Of a stretch of 64,000 nucleotides of DNA, positions 42,752-51,980 are shown piece by piece; positions within the stretch are counted from its first letter, which is position 1, and each line of letters starts with the position of its first letter. A model generated the notes under the pieces. That model was not told where the DNA came from and did not search any database. It saw only the letters and a program-made list of their open reading frames with translations. The position numbers were made by a program, and so were the translations under genes. This stretch comes from Ferruginibacter sp. (lineage in GTDB: Bacteria > Bacteroidota > Bacteroidia > Chitinophagales > Chitinophagaceae). The stretch spans positions 306,646 through 370,645 of the forward strand of contig JAHBTN010000001.1 of NCBI GenBank assembly GCA_019638575.1. Direction: 5' to 3'.

Positions 42752-43849
42752 TTAGTCAATTACTTCGCTAAAAAGTTTTTCCATTGCCTGTACCATCTTA
42801 TTTACAGAAAATCGTTTTTCAGTATCGGTAGCTATTTGTTTCCTGTTAAAATTAATTTCCAAAGCACGATTAATAGCTGCTGCAAAGCCTATGATATCAT
42901 TATCATCAACTAATAACCCGGTTTTTTCATTTTCAATAATTTCATTTATACCACCGGCTGCATCAAATGCAATTGTTGGTATGCCCCAGGAGCCTGCTTC
43001 TATCAATGCATTGGGAAAGCCCTCGTAATAAGAACCAAGCAGGAAAAGGTCTGCATCTTCCATACCATCAAAAGGGTTTTTATTTTCCGGTATAAAAAAA
43101 ACCTGTTCATGCAGGTTAAGCTTTGTTACCAGTTTTTGCAATGCTGTTTTTTGTATTCCATCACCAATAATATAAAACTCAAACGGTAATGATAATAGGC
43201 CAACAGCATGTATAAGCCTTTCAATACCTTTTTCGGGCGAAAGCCTGCTAACGGTTATAAACTTATATGGCCTGTTAATTTGTTTTGCCGGTATTTCATA
43301 CACATTATTTTTTGTTGTTGCATTATTGATGATGATGGTTTTTGCAGCATCTATGCCATATTGGGTTAACAGGTCGTGTTGCATATATTTTCCCTGGCAA
43401 ACGATGATATTAAAACGATGGTAATATTTTTTTATCAACCTGTGATATAGCAATGGCATTGAAGCATTTTTTGTATTTAAACTTACAATACTGCTCTCCC
43501 TGGCAACAAATTTTATTTTTTTTGAAAACAGGTTTCGGAAAATGGCGAGATAAAGATTAACATGGTTAGCAGCAGAAAAAACTATATCGGGTTGAAATTG
43601 ATGAATGAGTTTTTTTATTTTAAAAAGTGTAAACCGCACCCTGCGTTTATTTAAACTGATGATATTAACAGCCGGGTTAGTGATTTCATAAAACTGATTG
43701 TTGTTTTGTAAAATAATAAGCTGCACGTAAAATTTACCAGTATTGATATGATTACACAGTTGAGATACAAATTTTTCTGAGCCCCCGCATTGCAGCGTGG
43801 GAATTATAATAAGAAGTCTTATTTTTTTTGTATCCTCCATAATCATCAT
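42752..43849 (-). CDS. Glycosyltransferase, GT4 type
   Basis: 365-residue GT4 enzyme with LIIIPTLQCGGSEKFVSQL at the N-terminus, FITVSRLSPEKGIERLI in the donor domain and the E-x7-E block YYEGFPNALIEAGSWGIP. Three ATGs lie close together at the start (43849, 43846, 43840). The first overlaps the FkbM stop by four bases (ATGA), showing translational coupling. Likely works with the other two genes on one surface glycan. Confidence 0.9.
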   Translation of the reverse strand: MMIMEDTKKIRLLIIIPTLQCGGSEKFVSQLCNHINTGKFYVQLIILQNNNQFYEITNPAVNIISLNKRRVRFTLFKIKKLIHQFQPDIVFSAANHVNLYLAIFRNLFSKKIKFVARESSIVSLNTKNASMPLLYHRLIKKYYHRFNIIVCQGKYMQHDLLTQYGIDAAKTIIINNATTKNNVYEIPAKQINRPYKFITVSRLSPEKGIERLIHAVGLLSLPFEFYIIGDGIQKTALQKLVTKLNLHEQVFFIPENKNPFDGMEDADLFLLGSYYEGFPNALIEAGSWGIPTIAFDAAGGINEIIENEKTGLLVDDNDIIGFAAAINRALEINFNRKQIATDTEKRFSVNKMVQAMEKLFSEVID

Positions 43850-44628
43850 ACTTTGCCGGTATAGATAGCAATATAATCATCAAGCCCTGCAACATTTTTA
43901 TTATAGTTTCCTGTATGCTGCAGGCTGTAACCTATATTTTTTAATAATGTTACACATTTATCTTTCACACCCGGTAAATGGCAATCATGTGTTGCAAGTA
44001 AAATATTGGGTTTACAGGTTTGTATTGTTTGTAATGCACCTTGCAATATCTCATATTCGGCTCCTTCGGCATCAATTTTTATAATATGTGGCATGGCAAA
44101 ACCTTTTGCAACCAACCCATCTATACTAACGCACTGAACCATTATTTTATTTACTGCATTTGAAAATACCTGCGATTGCGTAATAAAAGTATTGCCATCC
44201 TTTTGATGAACATCATCTGAAAACTCAATATTTTTTTCTCTGTCGGCTACAGCATAAGGCAACAATTCAATATTATTATTTGCAATTTTTGAAGCATTTA
44301 GTTTAATATGCTCTTCAAAAATTTTACGCACACGTGAATGGGGTTCAAAAGCATAAATTTTTCCGTTAACAACTGCAGTATTTGCAAGCAATGAATAATA
44401 ACCAATATTTGCACCAATATCATAAAACACTGTATTGGTATGCAACCAGGATAAGAATGTATTTACTGTTACAGGGTTTTCATAATTACCTGTTAAGTAT
44501 TCGTAGCTGCTTTCTGTTGACCATAAATATCCTTTTAACGGTCCCTTCAAAATCGGCAAAAATTTTCTTTTTAATATATACCTGTTAAATTGTATCAGCC
44601 TTTTATTTAAAATATTTATATGCAACAT
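43846..44628 (-). CDS. FkbM-family methyltransferase
   Basis: 260-residue SAM-dependent methyltransferase. The SAM site is FYDIGANIGYYSLLAN (about 92-107), preceded by the PF05050 layout, and HIIKIDAEGAEYEILQGA is the family's second block. FkbM proteins methylate sugar or polyketide hydroxyls; with two GT4 genes downstream, O-methylation of a surface glycan is likely. It is the first gene of the minus-strand set, reading from ATG 44628. Its stop overlaps the next start by four bases. Confidence 0.9.
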   Translation of the reverse strand: MLHINILNKRLIQFNRYILKRKFLPILKGPLKGYLWSTESSYEYLTGNYENPVTVNTFLSWLHTNTVFYDIGANIGYYSLLANTAVVNGKIYAFEPHSRVRKIFEEHIKLNASKIANNNIELLPYAVADREKNIEFSDDVHQKDGNTFITQSQVFSNAVNKIMVQCVSIDGLVAKGFAMPHIIKIDAEGAEYEILQGALQTIQTCKPNILLATHDCHLPGVKDKCVTLLKNIGYSLQHTGNYNKNVAGLDDYIAIYTGKV

Positions 44629-44971
44629 GGCTTATTGATTGGTAAGCATTTTTTTATCTTCTGTTGAAGCAATAAAATGATAAGTTACAGCATTTATCCT
44701 ATAACATGGTTTACAAAAGCAGGCAGGTTGCATTAGCAAATTTAAAATACACAATTCAAGTAATACAGTATTAATCAAAATAAATTGTACCCCATCTAAA
44801 ATTCTTAAGAAAAAATAGATGCACCGTACTATCTCTTTTCAATTTTAATTGTAATTGACCTAGAAATATATTTTTACAACAATTACAGGTATTTTCTTTA
44901 ATACATCAATTAATAAAAGCTGTATTTAATAATTAATGTAATTAGTGTTTAATTTATGAACTTTGCGCCCT
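44629..44971. other. 343-base AT-rich divergent intergenic region
   Basis: This region separates the FkbM gene (minus) and the ABC-F gene (plus). It is very AT-rich with no open reading frame or tRNA. A palindrome TTCTTAAGAA (44800-44809) and flanking CATCTA/TAGATG arms are visible. AACTTTGCGCCCT just before the ABC-F ATG has the TTTG half of a -7 element but not the TA. Promoters for both directions must lie here; none is certain. Confidence 0.5.
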
Positions 44972-46876
44972 ATGCATTATGCCTCAATAGAAAACCTGGC
45001 CAAGTCGTTTGGTATACGCACACTGTTTAAAAATATTTCTTTTTATGTAGAAGAAGGAGATAAAATTGCGTTGGTGGCACGCAATGGCAGTGGCAAATCT
45101 ACCCTGTTAAAAATAATTGCAGGCCTCGATACGGCCGATAACGGCACAGTATGGGTTCATAAAGATATAAAGGTTATTATGCTGCAACAGGAAACCCAAT
45201 TTGAAGAAGGCAAAACAATTTGGGATAATGTATTGCGTATGAACAACCCCGTGGTGAAAGCTGTGAAAGAATACGAAATGTGCCTGGAGCAGGAACCCGA
45301 AAATATTGAAAAGCTAACCAGCCTGATGACAAAAGTTGATGAGCTGAATGTATGGAATTTTGAAAGCGAATTACAACAAATACTGGGCAAACTTAACCTG
45401 CATCATTTAAATGAACCGGTAAAAAACCTTAGCGGCGGACAAAAGAAAAGAGTGGCGCTTGCCCAGGCATTGATTGAAGCCCAACTGCATCAGGGTAAGT
45501 GCCTGCTGATACTGGATGAACCTACCAACCACCTGGATGTACAAATGATTGAATGGCTGGAAGATTATTTATCGGCACAAAAAATAACATTGCTTTGTGT
45601 AACACACGACCGTTATTTTTTAGATGCAGTATGCAACGAGATACTTGAAATAGATGATGAAAAAGTGTACGAGTACAAAGGCGATTATGATTATTTTTTA
45701 GAACAAAAAAGCCTGCGGCAGGAAGTACAGGCAAGCGAACTGCAAAAAGATAAAAACATTTACCGTAAGGAACTTGAATGGATGTGTAAGCAACCAAAGG
45801 CCCGTACAACAAAATCAAAATCGAGGCAAGATGCCTTTGCTGATATTGAAGAAAGAATAAGCCAGCGTAAAGAAGAAACAGACATCAGCCTGCAGGTGAA
45901 GATGACAAGGTTGGGTGGCAAAGTATTGGAGTTAAAAAAAATTTACAAAAGCTATAATGATAAAATAATTCTTAAAGGATTTGACTATACATTTAAAAAA
46001 GGTGAGCGCATTGGCATTGTGGGTAAAAACGGGGTAGGAAAATCAACCTTTTTAAAAATTGCCTTATTACAAGAAAAACCAGATAGTGGTAAAGTTAACC
46101 ACGGCGATACGGTTGTATTTGGAAATTTTAACCAGGAGGGCTTACACTACAAAGAGGATAAACGTGCTATTGAATATGTAAAAGAGATTGCAGAATTTTT
46201 TCCCTTGGCTGATGGTGGCAAAATTTCGGCTACACAGTTTATGGAAAAATTTGGCTTTACTGCAGAACAACAATATACACCACTTAGTAAATTAAGTGGC
46301 GGCGAAAAAAGAAGGTTGCATTTATTAAGCATACTTTTTTGCAACCCAAATTTTTTAATATTGGATGAACCTACCAACGACCTCGACCTGCAAACTTTAC
46401 GTACCCTGGAAGAGTTTTTGCTTGATTTTCCGGGATGCATTTTAATTGTTAGCCACGATCGCTATTTTATGGATCGTATGGTAGATCATCTTTTTGCATT
46501 TGAAGGTGATGGTATCATTAAAGATTTTCCGGGCAACTATACTTTATACAGGCAACATAAGTTGGCAGAAGAAAAGAAGGCATTGCCCTGTGATAGTAAT
46601 GAGTTGGTGAAAAAACAAACACCTGAGCCTAAAACCCAGCAACCACCTAAGAGTAACCAACAGCGCAAACCAACTTTTAAAGAGAAATACGAATTTGATC
46701 AGCTAGAAAAAGATATTGCCGCCTTGCAGAATGAAAAAAATGAACTGGAAGTAAAAATGAACAGCGGTACTTTAAATTATGAAACTTTACAGGAAGCTGC
46801 CAGCCGTATTAGCATTATAGTAAACGAACTTGATGAAAAGGAAATGCGATGGCTTGAGCTTAGCGAATTAATGTAA
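44972..46876 (+). CDS. ABC-F family ATPase
   Basis: About 634 residues: two ABC ATPase domains on one chain and no membrane segments. Domain 1 has NGSGKST, LSGGQKKRVALAQ and LLILDEPTNHLD; domain 2 has GKNGVGKST, LSGGEKRRLHLLS and FLILDEPTNDLD. The interdomain linker is at about 235-305. A C-terminal extension with a Pro/Gln-rich hinge and a coiled coil (about 545-634) resembles the Uup-type tail. ABC-F proteins act on ribosomes; Uup relatives also bind DNA. ATG 44972 is preferred to TTG 44963, which belongs to a TTTG promoter-like element. The 3' end overlaps the convergent kinase gene by nine bases. Confidence 0.92.
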   Translation: MHYASIENLAKSFGIRTLFKNISFYVEEGDKIALVARNGSGKSTLLKIIAGLDTADNGTVWVHKDIKVIMLQQETQFEEGKTIWDNVLRMNNPVVKAVKEYEMCLEQEPENIEKLTSLMTKVDELNVWNFESELQQILGKLNLHHLNEPVKNLSGGQKKRVALAQALIEAQLHQGKCLLILDEPTNHLDVQMIEWLEDYLSAQKITLLCVTHDRYFLDAVCNEILEIDDEKVYEYKGDYDYFLEQKSLRQEVQASELQKDKNIYRKELEWMCKQPKARTTKSKSRQDAFADIEERISQRKEETDISLQVKMTRLGGKVLELKKIYKSYNDKIILKGFDYTFKKGERIGIVGKNGVGKSTFLKIALLQEKPDSGKVNHGDTVVFGNFNQEGLHYKEDKRAIEYVKEIAEFFPLADGGKISATQFMEKFGFTAEQQYTPLSKLSGGEKRRLHLLSILFCNPNFLILDEPTNDLDLQTLRTLEEFLLDFPGCILIVSHDRYFMDRMVDHLFAFEGDGIIKDFPGNYTLYRQHKLAEEKKALPCDSNELVKKQTPEPKTQQPPKSNQQRKPTFKEKYEFDQLEKDIAALQNEKNELEVKMNSGTLNYETLQEAASRISIIVNELDEKEMRWLELSELM

Positions 46877-48268
46877 CGGTAATATAACTTTTATATTTGT
46901 ACCCTTGCCGGGAGCTGTTTCAATTGAACTTTGCCCATTTAACATAGCAACTCTTTCATTAATTCCTAACAACCCAAAAGCCCTGCCATTTTTTTTTGAT
47001 GTTTTATTAAACCCAATGCCATCATCTTGTATCATTAACAATATATTGTTACCTGTTTTTTCTAAATTAATTCTTACCTGTTTTGCTTTTGAATGACGGG
47101 CAATATTTGTTAACGACTCTTGTAAAATCCTAAACAGGCTTATAGAAATTGCAGGGTTTATATTAATATCATCAAAAGTGTTTTTAAATTTTACTACAAT
47201 TCCCGATCGTTGCCTAAATTCAAAAACCTGCCATTCCATAGCAGCATTAAGTCCTAAATCGTCAATAATGCTTGGCCTTAGCTCGGTACCAATTCGCCTG
47301 ATTGATTTTACCATTTCGTCAACTAAAATAATAGCATCATCAAATCTGCATTTTACATCATCATTGCTATTGATATTTTTTTTGCTAAGCCAGGCAATAT
47401 CCATTTTTAATGCAGTTAATTGTTGCCCCAGTTCATCATGAATTTCCCTGGCAATATGGGTGCGTTCATTTTCCCGGATGTTTTGCAGGTGTGCACTAAG
47501 TTCACTTAACTGAACGGTGCGTTCATTCAATAAGTCAAGAGCCGTTTTTAATTCGGTAACATCGGCAATAGTGCCAATATAACCAGTAACCTTACCCGAT
47601 GAGTTTATAACTGGAATGGCCTTTCCATTTACCCATCTTAACTGCCCGTTCTTATTTATAATCCTGTATTCAGTTTCAGATGGTTCAATTTTTTGGGTCT
47701 TTTCTTTCCAACTGTTTACTTGTTTTGCCCTGTCTTCGGGATGAATAATGTACATCCATGCATCACCAATAGCTTCTTCAAAACTAAGCCCTGTATAGTT
47801 CAACCATGTTTGGTTAACATAGGTGGTTAACCCATTAGCATCTGTTTCAAAAATTCCTACAGGTGCATCTTTTGTAAGAGTTCTAAAACGTAGTTCGCTT
47901 TCCGAAATTTTCTCTTCGGCTTTTATCCTTTCTGTTATATCCTGCATCAGCACCGAAATGCCACTTTCTGATGGATAAATACGGTATTGGAAATAAAGGC
48001 CCGCCAATGCGTAAAACTCTTCCTGCACCACTGCCTGCCGGGTTTGCATTGCCCGGTTACAACCATTTAAAAATGATGAACAATACTGCCCGGGAAATAG
48101 CTCTTCTATATCTTTTCCCAATGCATCCTCTTGTTTTTTGTGTATATATTTTTCGGCTGTTTTATTTAAATACACAAGTTGCCTTTTATTATTAAATGCC
48201 ATAAAAGCATCGCTAATTCTTTCGTAGATACACGACAGATTATTTTCTATTGCTTTTATTGGAGGCAT
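46868..48268 (-). CDS. PAS-domain sensor histidine kinase (NarL/DegS type)
   Basis: 466-residue cytoplasmic kinase with no membrane segments. Two PAS domains lie at about 10-110 and 125-245 (the second with GIFETDANGLTTYVNQTWLN and a PAC block). A HisKA_3 dimerisation domain has phospho-His in IAREIHDELGQQLTALK. The HATPase domain is at about 365-466 (GNNILLMIQDDGIGF, FGLLGINERVAML). This class normally pairs with NarL-type regulators; none is adjacent. Its 3' end overlaps the ABC-F gene by nine bases on the opposite strand. Confidence 0.92.
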   Translation of the reverse strand: MPPIKAIENNLSCIYERISDAFMAFNNKRQLVYLNKTAEKYIHKKQEDALGKDIEELFPGQYCSSFLNGCNRAMQTRQAVVQEEFYALAGLYFQYRIYPSESGISVLMQDITERIKAEEKISESELRFRTLTKDAPVGIFETDANGLTTYVNQTWLNYTGLSFEEAIGDAWMYIIHPEDRAKQVNSWKEKTQKIEPSETEYRIINKNGQLRWVNGKAIPVINSSGKVTGYIGTIADVTELKTALDLLNERTVQLSELSAHLQNIRENERTHIAREIHDELGQQLTALKMDIAWLSKKNINSNDDVKCRFDDAIILVDEMVKSIRRIGTELRPSIIDDLGLNAAMEWQVFEFRQRSGIVVKFKNTFDDININPAISISLFRILQESLTNIARHSKAKQVRINLEKTGNNILLMIQDDGIGFNKTSKKNGRAFGLLGINERVAMLNGQSSIETAPGKGTNIKVILPLH

Positions 48269-48437
48269 TTAATAATAATTATTAAACAGTAATATACAAA
48301 ATTGTTTTGCCAGTGCCAATGTTAAACGGGGCATTTCTAAAAAACAATAAAAAATATTTGTACAATTTGGCATTGATTTTTAATAACCATAAAATTATTT
48401 AGTTAACTTCCCTTATCATTTTTTCCAAACAGTTTTT

Positions 48438-49592
48438 ATGAAACAGCGTTATTACTCGCTTGATGTATTTAGAGGCGCTACTGTAGCATTGATGATATTG
48501 GTGAATAACCCCGGTAGCTGGAGCCATATTTTTCCACCACTGGAGCATGCTGCCTGGCATGGCCTTACTCCTACCGACCTGGTATTTCCATTTTTTTTAT
48601 TTGCAGTTGGTAATGCTATGGCTTTTGTAATGCCACGATTGGAAGCTGCTGGCGAAACTGCCTTTTGGAAAAAAATAATCAGGAGAACATTACTTATATT
48701 TTTTATTGGTGTATTTCTTAACTGGTTTCCATTTATAAAATATAATGATGCCGGTGATATAGTTGCCAAACCTTTTGAAACACTACGCATATTTGGAGTA
48801 TTGCAACGCATTGCTGTTAGTTATTTTTTTGCTTCGGTTATAGTACATTATTTCAAAATTAAAGGCTCTTTTGTAGTGGGTATGTTTATACTGCTGGCTT
48901 ATTGGTTTTTATGTGTGGCAGCCAACCCAACAGATCCTTATAGTTTATCGGGTTGGTTTGGCACCAATGTTGACAAAGCAGTACTTGGCGAAAAACACAT
49001 GTACCATGGTGAAGGAGTTGCATTTGACCCCGAAGGATTGATGAGTAGCTTTGCTGCTATTGTACAGGTAATACTTGGTTACCTGGTTGGCAACTACATA
49101 ATACAAAAAGGAAAAACACCCGAAATGCTCAATGGCCTTTTTATTGCTGGTTGTGTGCTTGTGTTTACAGGGTTTTGCTGGGATATGGTTTTTCCTATCA
49201 ATAAAAAAATATGGACAAGCAGTTATACCATTTATACAACAGGGCTGGCCATACTGGTTATTGCCGTTATGATTTACCTGGTTGAATTTAAAAACCGAAA
49301 AGGTTGGTGGAGTAGTTTCTTTGATGTATTTGGCAAAAATGCACTTTTCATTTTTGCTATGAGTGCTCTTATACCAAAAACACTGTGGTTAATTAGAATT
49401 AGTAATGGAAGTAATGCAAATGGTAAACCCATATACCTGAACCCGCTTGCGTGGTTTTACCAGCATGTTTGTAAACCAATCCTGCCTTCCGACCCCCGTA
49501 TAGGTTCTTTATTATATGCCCTTTGTTTTATAGGTATGATGTGGTTTTTTGCCTGGATACTTCACAAAAAAAAGATTTACATAAAAGTGTAA
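48438..49592 (+). CDS. DUF5009 / heparan-glucosaminide acetyltransferase-like membrane protein
   Basis: 384-residue inner-membrane protein with about ten membrane segments. The N-terminus YYSLDVFRGATVALMILVNN, then WHGLTPTDLVFPFFLFAVG, is the hallmark of the family related to lysosomal HGSNAT and bacterial NagX. A conserved His occurs in LEHAAWHG. It probably moves an acetyl group across the membrane onto an amino sugar or glycan (inference). The last codons overlap a hairpin that appears to end the convergent T9SS cargo gene. Confidence 0.86.
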   Translation: MKQRYYSLDVFRGATVALMILVNNPGSWSHIFPPLEHAAWHGLTPTDLVFPFFLFAVGNAMAFVMPRLEAAGETAFWKKIIRRTLLIFFIGVFLNWFPFIKYNDAGDIVAKPFETLRIFGVLQRIAVSYFFASVIVHYFKIKGSFVVGMFILLAYWFLCVAANPTDPYSLSGWFGTNVDKAVLGEKHMYHGEGVAFDPEGLMSSFAAIVQVILGYLVGNYIIQKGKTPEMLNGLFIAGCVLVFTGFCWDMVFPINKKIWTSSYTIYTTGLAILVIAVMIYLVEFKNRKGWWSSFFDVFGKNALFIFAMSALIPKTLWLIRISNGSNANGKPIYLNPLAWFYQHVCKPILPSDPRIGSLLYALCFIGMMWFFAWILHKKKIYIKV

Positions 49593-49598
49593 ATCTTT
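49565..49598 (-). terminator. Terminator of a T9SS cargo gene, inside the neighbouring CDS
   Basis: Eleven-base arms (49571-49581 and 49588-49598) with a six-base loop. On the minus strand the stem is followed by a run of T (49570-49565). The right arm contains the stop codon of the plus-strand acyltransferase gene. Confidence 0.7.
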
Positions 49599-49651
49599 CA
49601 TACAAAAATTTAAATGTTTTTAAGCTGACAATTAAAAGATATTGTAATTGT

Positions 49652-51691
49652 TTATTGTTTTACCAACCTGATGGTTTTTGGCTTTTCTGCATTTGTGTAT
49701 CCGGTAACCATATAAATACCCGGTGCCAATAACTTTGTATTTAAACTTACCTGGTTAATACCCGCTATTAATTGTACTGTATTGTTTTGTATAATTCTGC
49801 CGGTAAAATCACTTATCACAAAATTTACCTGGCATTTTTCTCCGGTATTTATTTTAAGTACAGCTTTTTCATTTGCAACAGGATTGGGCGAAATGGATAA
49901 TATCTCAAACCCGGTTGTTTTATTTAATAAGGTTACAATATTACTGTAAGTAATCTTTCCATCGGCATCTATTGTTTTAAGCCTGTAATAATTAACGCCT
50001 GCCGATGGGTTATTATCAACTATTTCAAAAGGCTGGCTGCACCTAGCCTGGTTAGCCTGCAAACTTGTAATAACAGTATAATGTACAGCATCAATACTTC
50101 TTTCAATTTCAAAAGTTACCTGTGCAGCTGTACAATTAGCTTTCCAGCTAAGTATATTTTTATTATCGGCCCGGGTACCTTTAAAATATTCAAGGCTGGT
50201 TGCCAAAGTGCCAAGCGGTTTACTGGTAATATAAAATCCCGAAAAAGCTGTAACTGGTACAGTTATTTCCCACCAACTTCTTGTAGCATTCCAAATAACG
50301 ATAAATCCACTCGTAGCTGTTGTAAAATCTTCAGACGGGCCGCTGTAATTTAAAGGGTTTGTACCAGTGCCATGAAACTGTCTTAAAACCAGGTTCGAAA
50401 TACCTGTTGCATCTGCAGGCCCTGTGGGTAATGCTTTTTGATTGCTATCGCTTGCTTTTGTATTAAAGTTATTAAACTCACTTTGCAGGTAATATAAAGT
50501 TACATTAGCTGTTGATGTGGCGGGGTAAGGGTTTAGCAATGGCTCAATATCATATTTCCTGGCAACATACAAACTGGTAGTTCCTTTTTTATTGGCACCT
50601 GTATCTACCTGCACACAAGTATTGATGGAGTTTGAAACCGGTGCCGCTCCGGCAGGAGTAATGTTGGCAATAAGGTTACAATTTCCATCCCTGTAATTTG
50701 TACCGGATGGAGATACTGTTATGTTTTGGCATATTTGTGGCCCGCCTGCAGTACCCGCTAAAACATAAGAGGCAGCATTTACAGTTACTGTTACAGTTGT
50801 ACTTCCTGTTTGTCCATTCGAAGGATTGAGTGCATTAACCGTATAGGTGGTTGTACTGGCAGGTGTGGCAATAACAGTAGGGCCTGTTGTAGTATTTAAC
50901 CCCGTAGCAGGGCTCCAGGTAAAGTTTATATTATCAGGTGTAAAACGATAAGCATTAGGCATACCGGTCCAGTTAGTTGTATTATTTCTTCCGGAAGATA
51001 CCGTTGCTACTGTACCATTGCTGTTTTCAATTCCCTGGGCTTTGGGTAAAGATGTATTGCTACTGTTTGCAGTATGTATTTCTATTACGTTTGTAGTTTC
51101 ATACAGTATAATTTGAACATTAGCGGTACCACTGGCAGAAAAAAAAGTAAGGTTACTGTAATCTATTACAAACTTACGGTTAGGGCTAACGCCTACTTCA
51201 AAATATTGTATTACTGCCGGGTTAGATGCACCGGTAAAAGTAAGGTCGCTTGTAATGGCATGTATAACGTTGTTAGGAGCCGCAGCATTAGGAAGCGTAA
51301 CACCAAGGCCTGTTGTAGTTGTATTGGTGCTACCAAGGCCTACCCATCCATTGGTACTAATGTTTACTGAATTGAAAACATTTCCAAAAAACCTGAAAGA
51401 AAAAGGCAGGGTAATATTATCCCATCTTCCATCATCAAGGTTACCGGTACTTAAAGGTTCAAAAATGCTGTTTAATTGATCTACCAGAACTGTTGTGGAA
51501 AAATTAAATGGATCATAAGGGTTATTTGCAATAACCGATGCAGTATAACTTACAGGCACAGCCGAAGCTGTGATGGTAACTGAATTACCGGCACACACAC
51601 TTGCACCGGATGGATTTGTAGTAACTGTTAGTTGCGAAAAACAACAATTAACAGTACAAGCAAAGGCTATAGCTAAGTAAATTATTTTCAC
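49652..51691 (-). CDS. Secreted T9SS cargo protein with Ig-like domains
   Basis: 679 residues. A signal peptide (KIIYLAIAFACTVNCCFSQ) is followed by a short Ig-like stretch (ASVCAGNSVTITA), a region resembling beta-sandwich domains of secreted proteins (about 60-240), a Ser/Thr-rich Ig-like repeat (about 245-305) and further beta domains. The C-terminal T9SS type A sorting domain is at about 600-679 (ISPNPVANEKAVLKI, then PGIYMVTGYTNAEKPK). It starts at GTG 51691. No enzyme motif is seen; an adhesive or structural surface role is likely. It is divergent from the M1 peptidase gene. Confidence 0.85.
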   Translation of the reverse strand: MKIIYLAIAFACTVNCCFSQLTVTTNPSGASVCAGNSVTITASAVPVSYTASVIANNPYDPFNFSTTVLVDQLNSIFEPLSTGNLDDGRWDNITLPFSFRFFGNVFNSVNISTNGWVGLGSTNTTTTGLGVTLPNAAAPNNVIHAITSDLTFTGASNPAVIQYFEVGVSPNRKFVIDYSNLTFFSASGTANVQIILYETTNVIEIHTANSSNTSLPKAQGIENSNGTVATVSSGRNNTTNWTGMPNAYRFTPDNINFTWSPATGLNTTTGPTVIATPASTTTYTVNALNPSNGQTGSTTVTVTVNAASYVLAGTAGGPQICQNITVSPSGTNYRDGNCNLIANITPAGAAPVSNSINTCVQVDTGANKKGTTSLYVARKYDIEPLLNPYPATSTANVTLYYLQSEFNNFNTKASDSNQKALPTGPADATGISNLVLRQFHGTGTNPLNYSGPSEDFTTATSGFIVIWNATRSWWEITVPVTAFSGFYITSKPLGTLATSLEYFKGTRADNKNILSWKANCTAAQVTFEIERSIDAVHYTVITSLQANQARCSQPFEIVDNNPSAGVNYYRLKTIDADGKITYSNIVTLLNKTTGFEILSISPNPVANEKAVLKINTGEKCQVNFVISDFTGRIIQNNTVQLIAGINQVSLNTKLLAPGIYMVTGYTNAEKPKTIRLVKQ

Positions 51692-51980
51692 AAAATAGGA
51701 TTTTATTCAGGCTTCTAACGGTATGTAAATAAAATTATTGCAGTATAAAAAAGAAGATTATTTAATAAACAGGCTTCGCTTATTTCTTTAAAAAAATATT
51801 TTAAAATAAGAAACAGGCAAGTAAAAAAGAATTTCGTAAAACTACTTAGTGGTTTTTCTATGATAAAACAGCAAAAAAATTTTACAGGTTCTTAAAATGG
51901 CTAAACAATTTTATTTTAATATAAGCGTTAAAAAGAATTAATACCAATATCCAACAAAAAACCATAAACCAATAAACCTG
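51692..51980. other. 289-base divergent intergenic region between two T9SS cargo genes
   Basis: AT-rich with no open frame. It holds a near-perfect palindrome (AAAACTACT, 51838-51846, with AGTGGTTTT, 51848-51856; one G-T pair) that could be an operator shared by the divergent genes. No clear promoter element is found. Confidence 0.4.

Noticed and set aside
44963-44971. TTG as the start of the ABC-F gene
   Set aside because: The TTG belongs to a TTTG promoter-like word; ATG at 44972 gives the normal family N-terminus.
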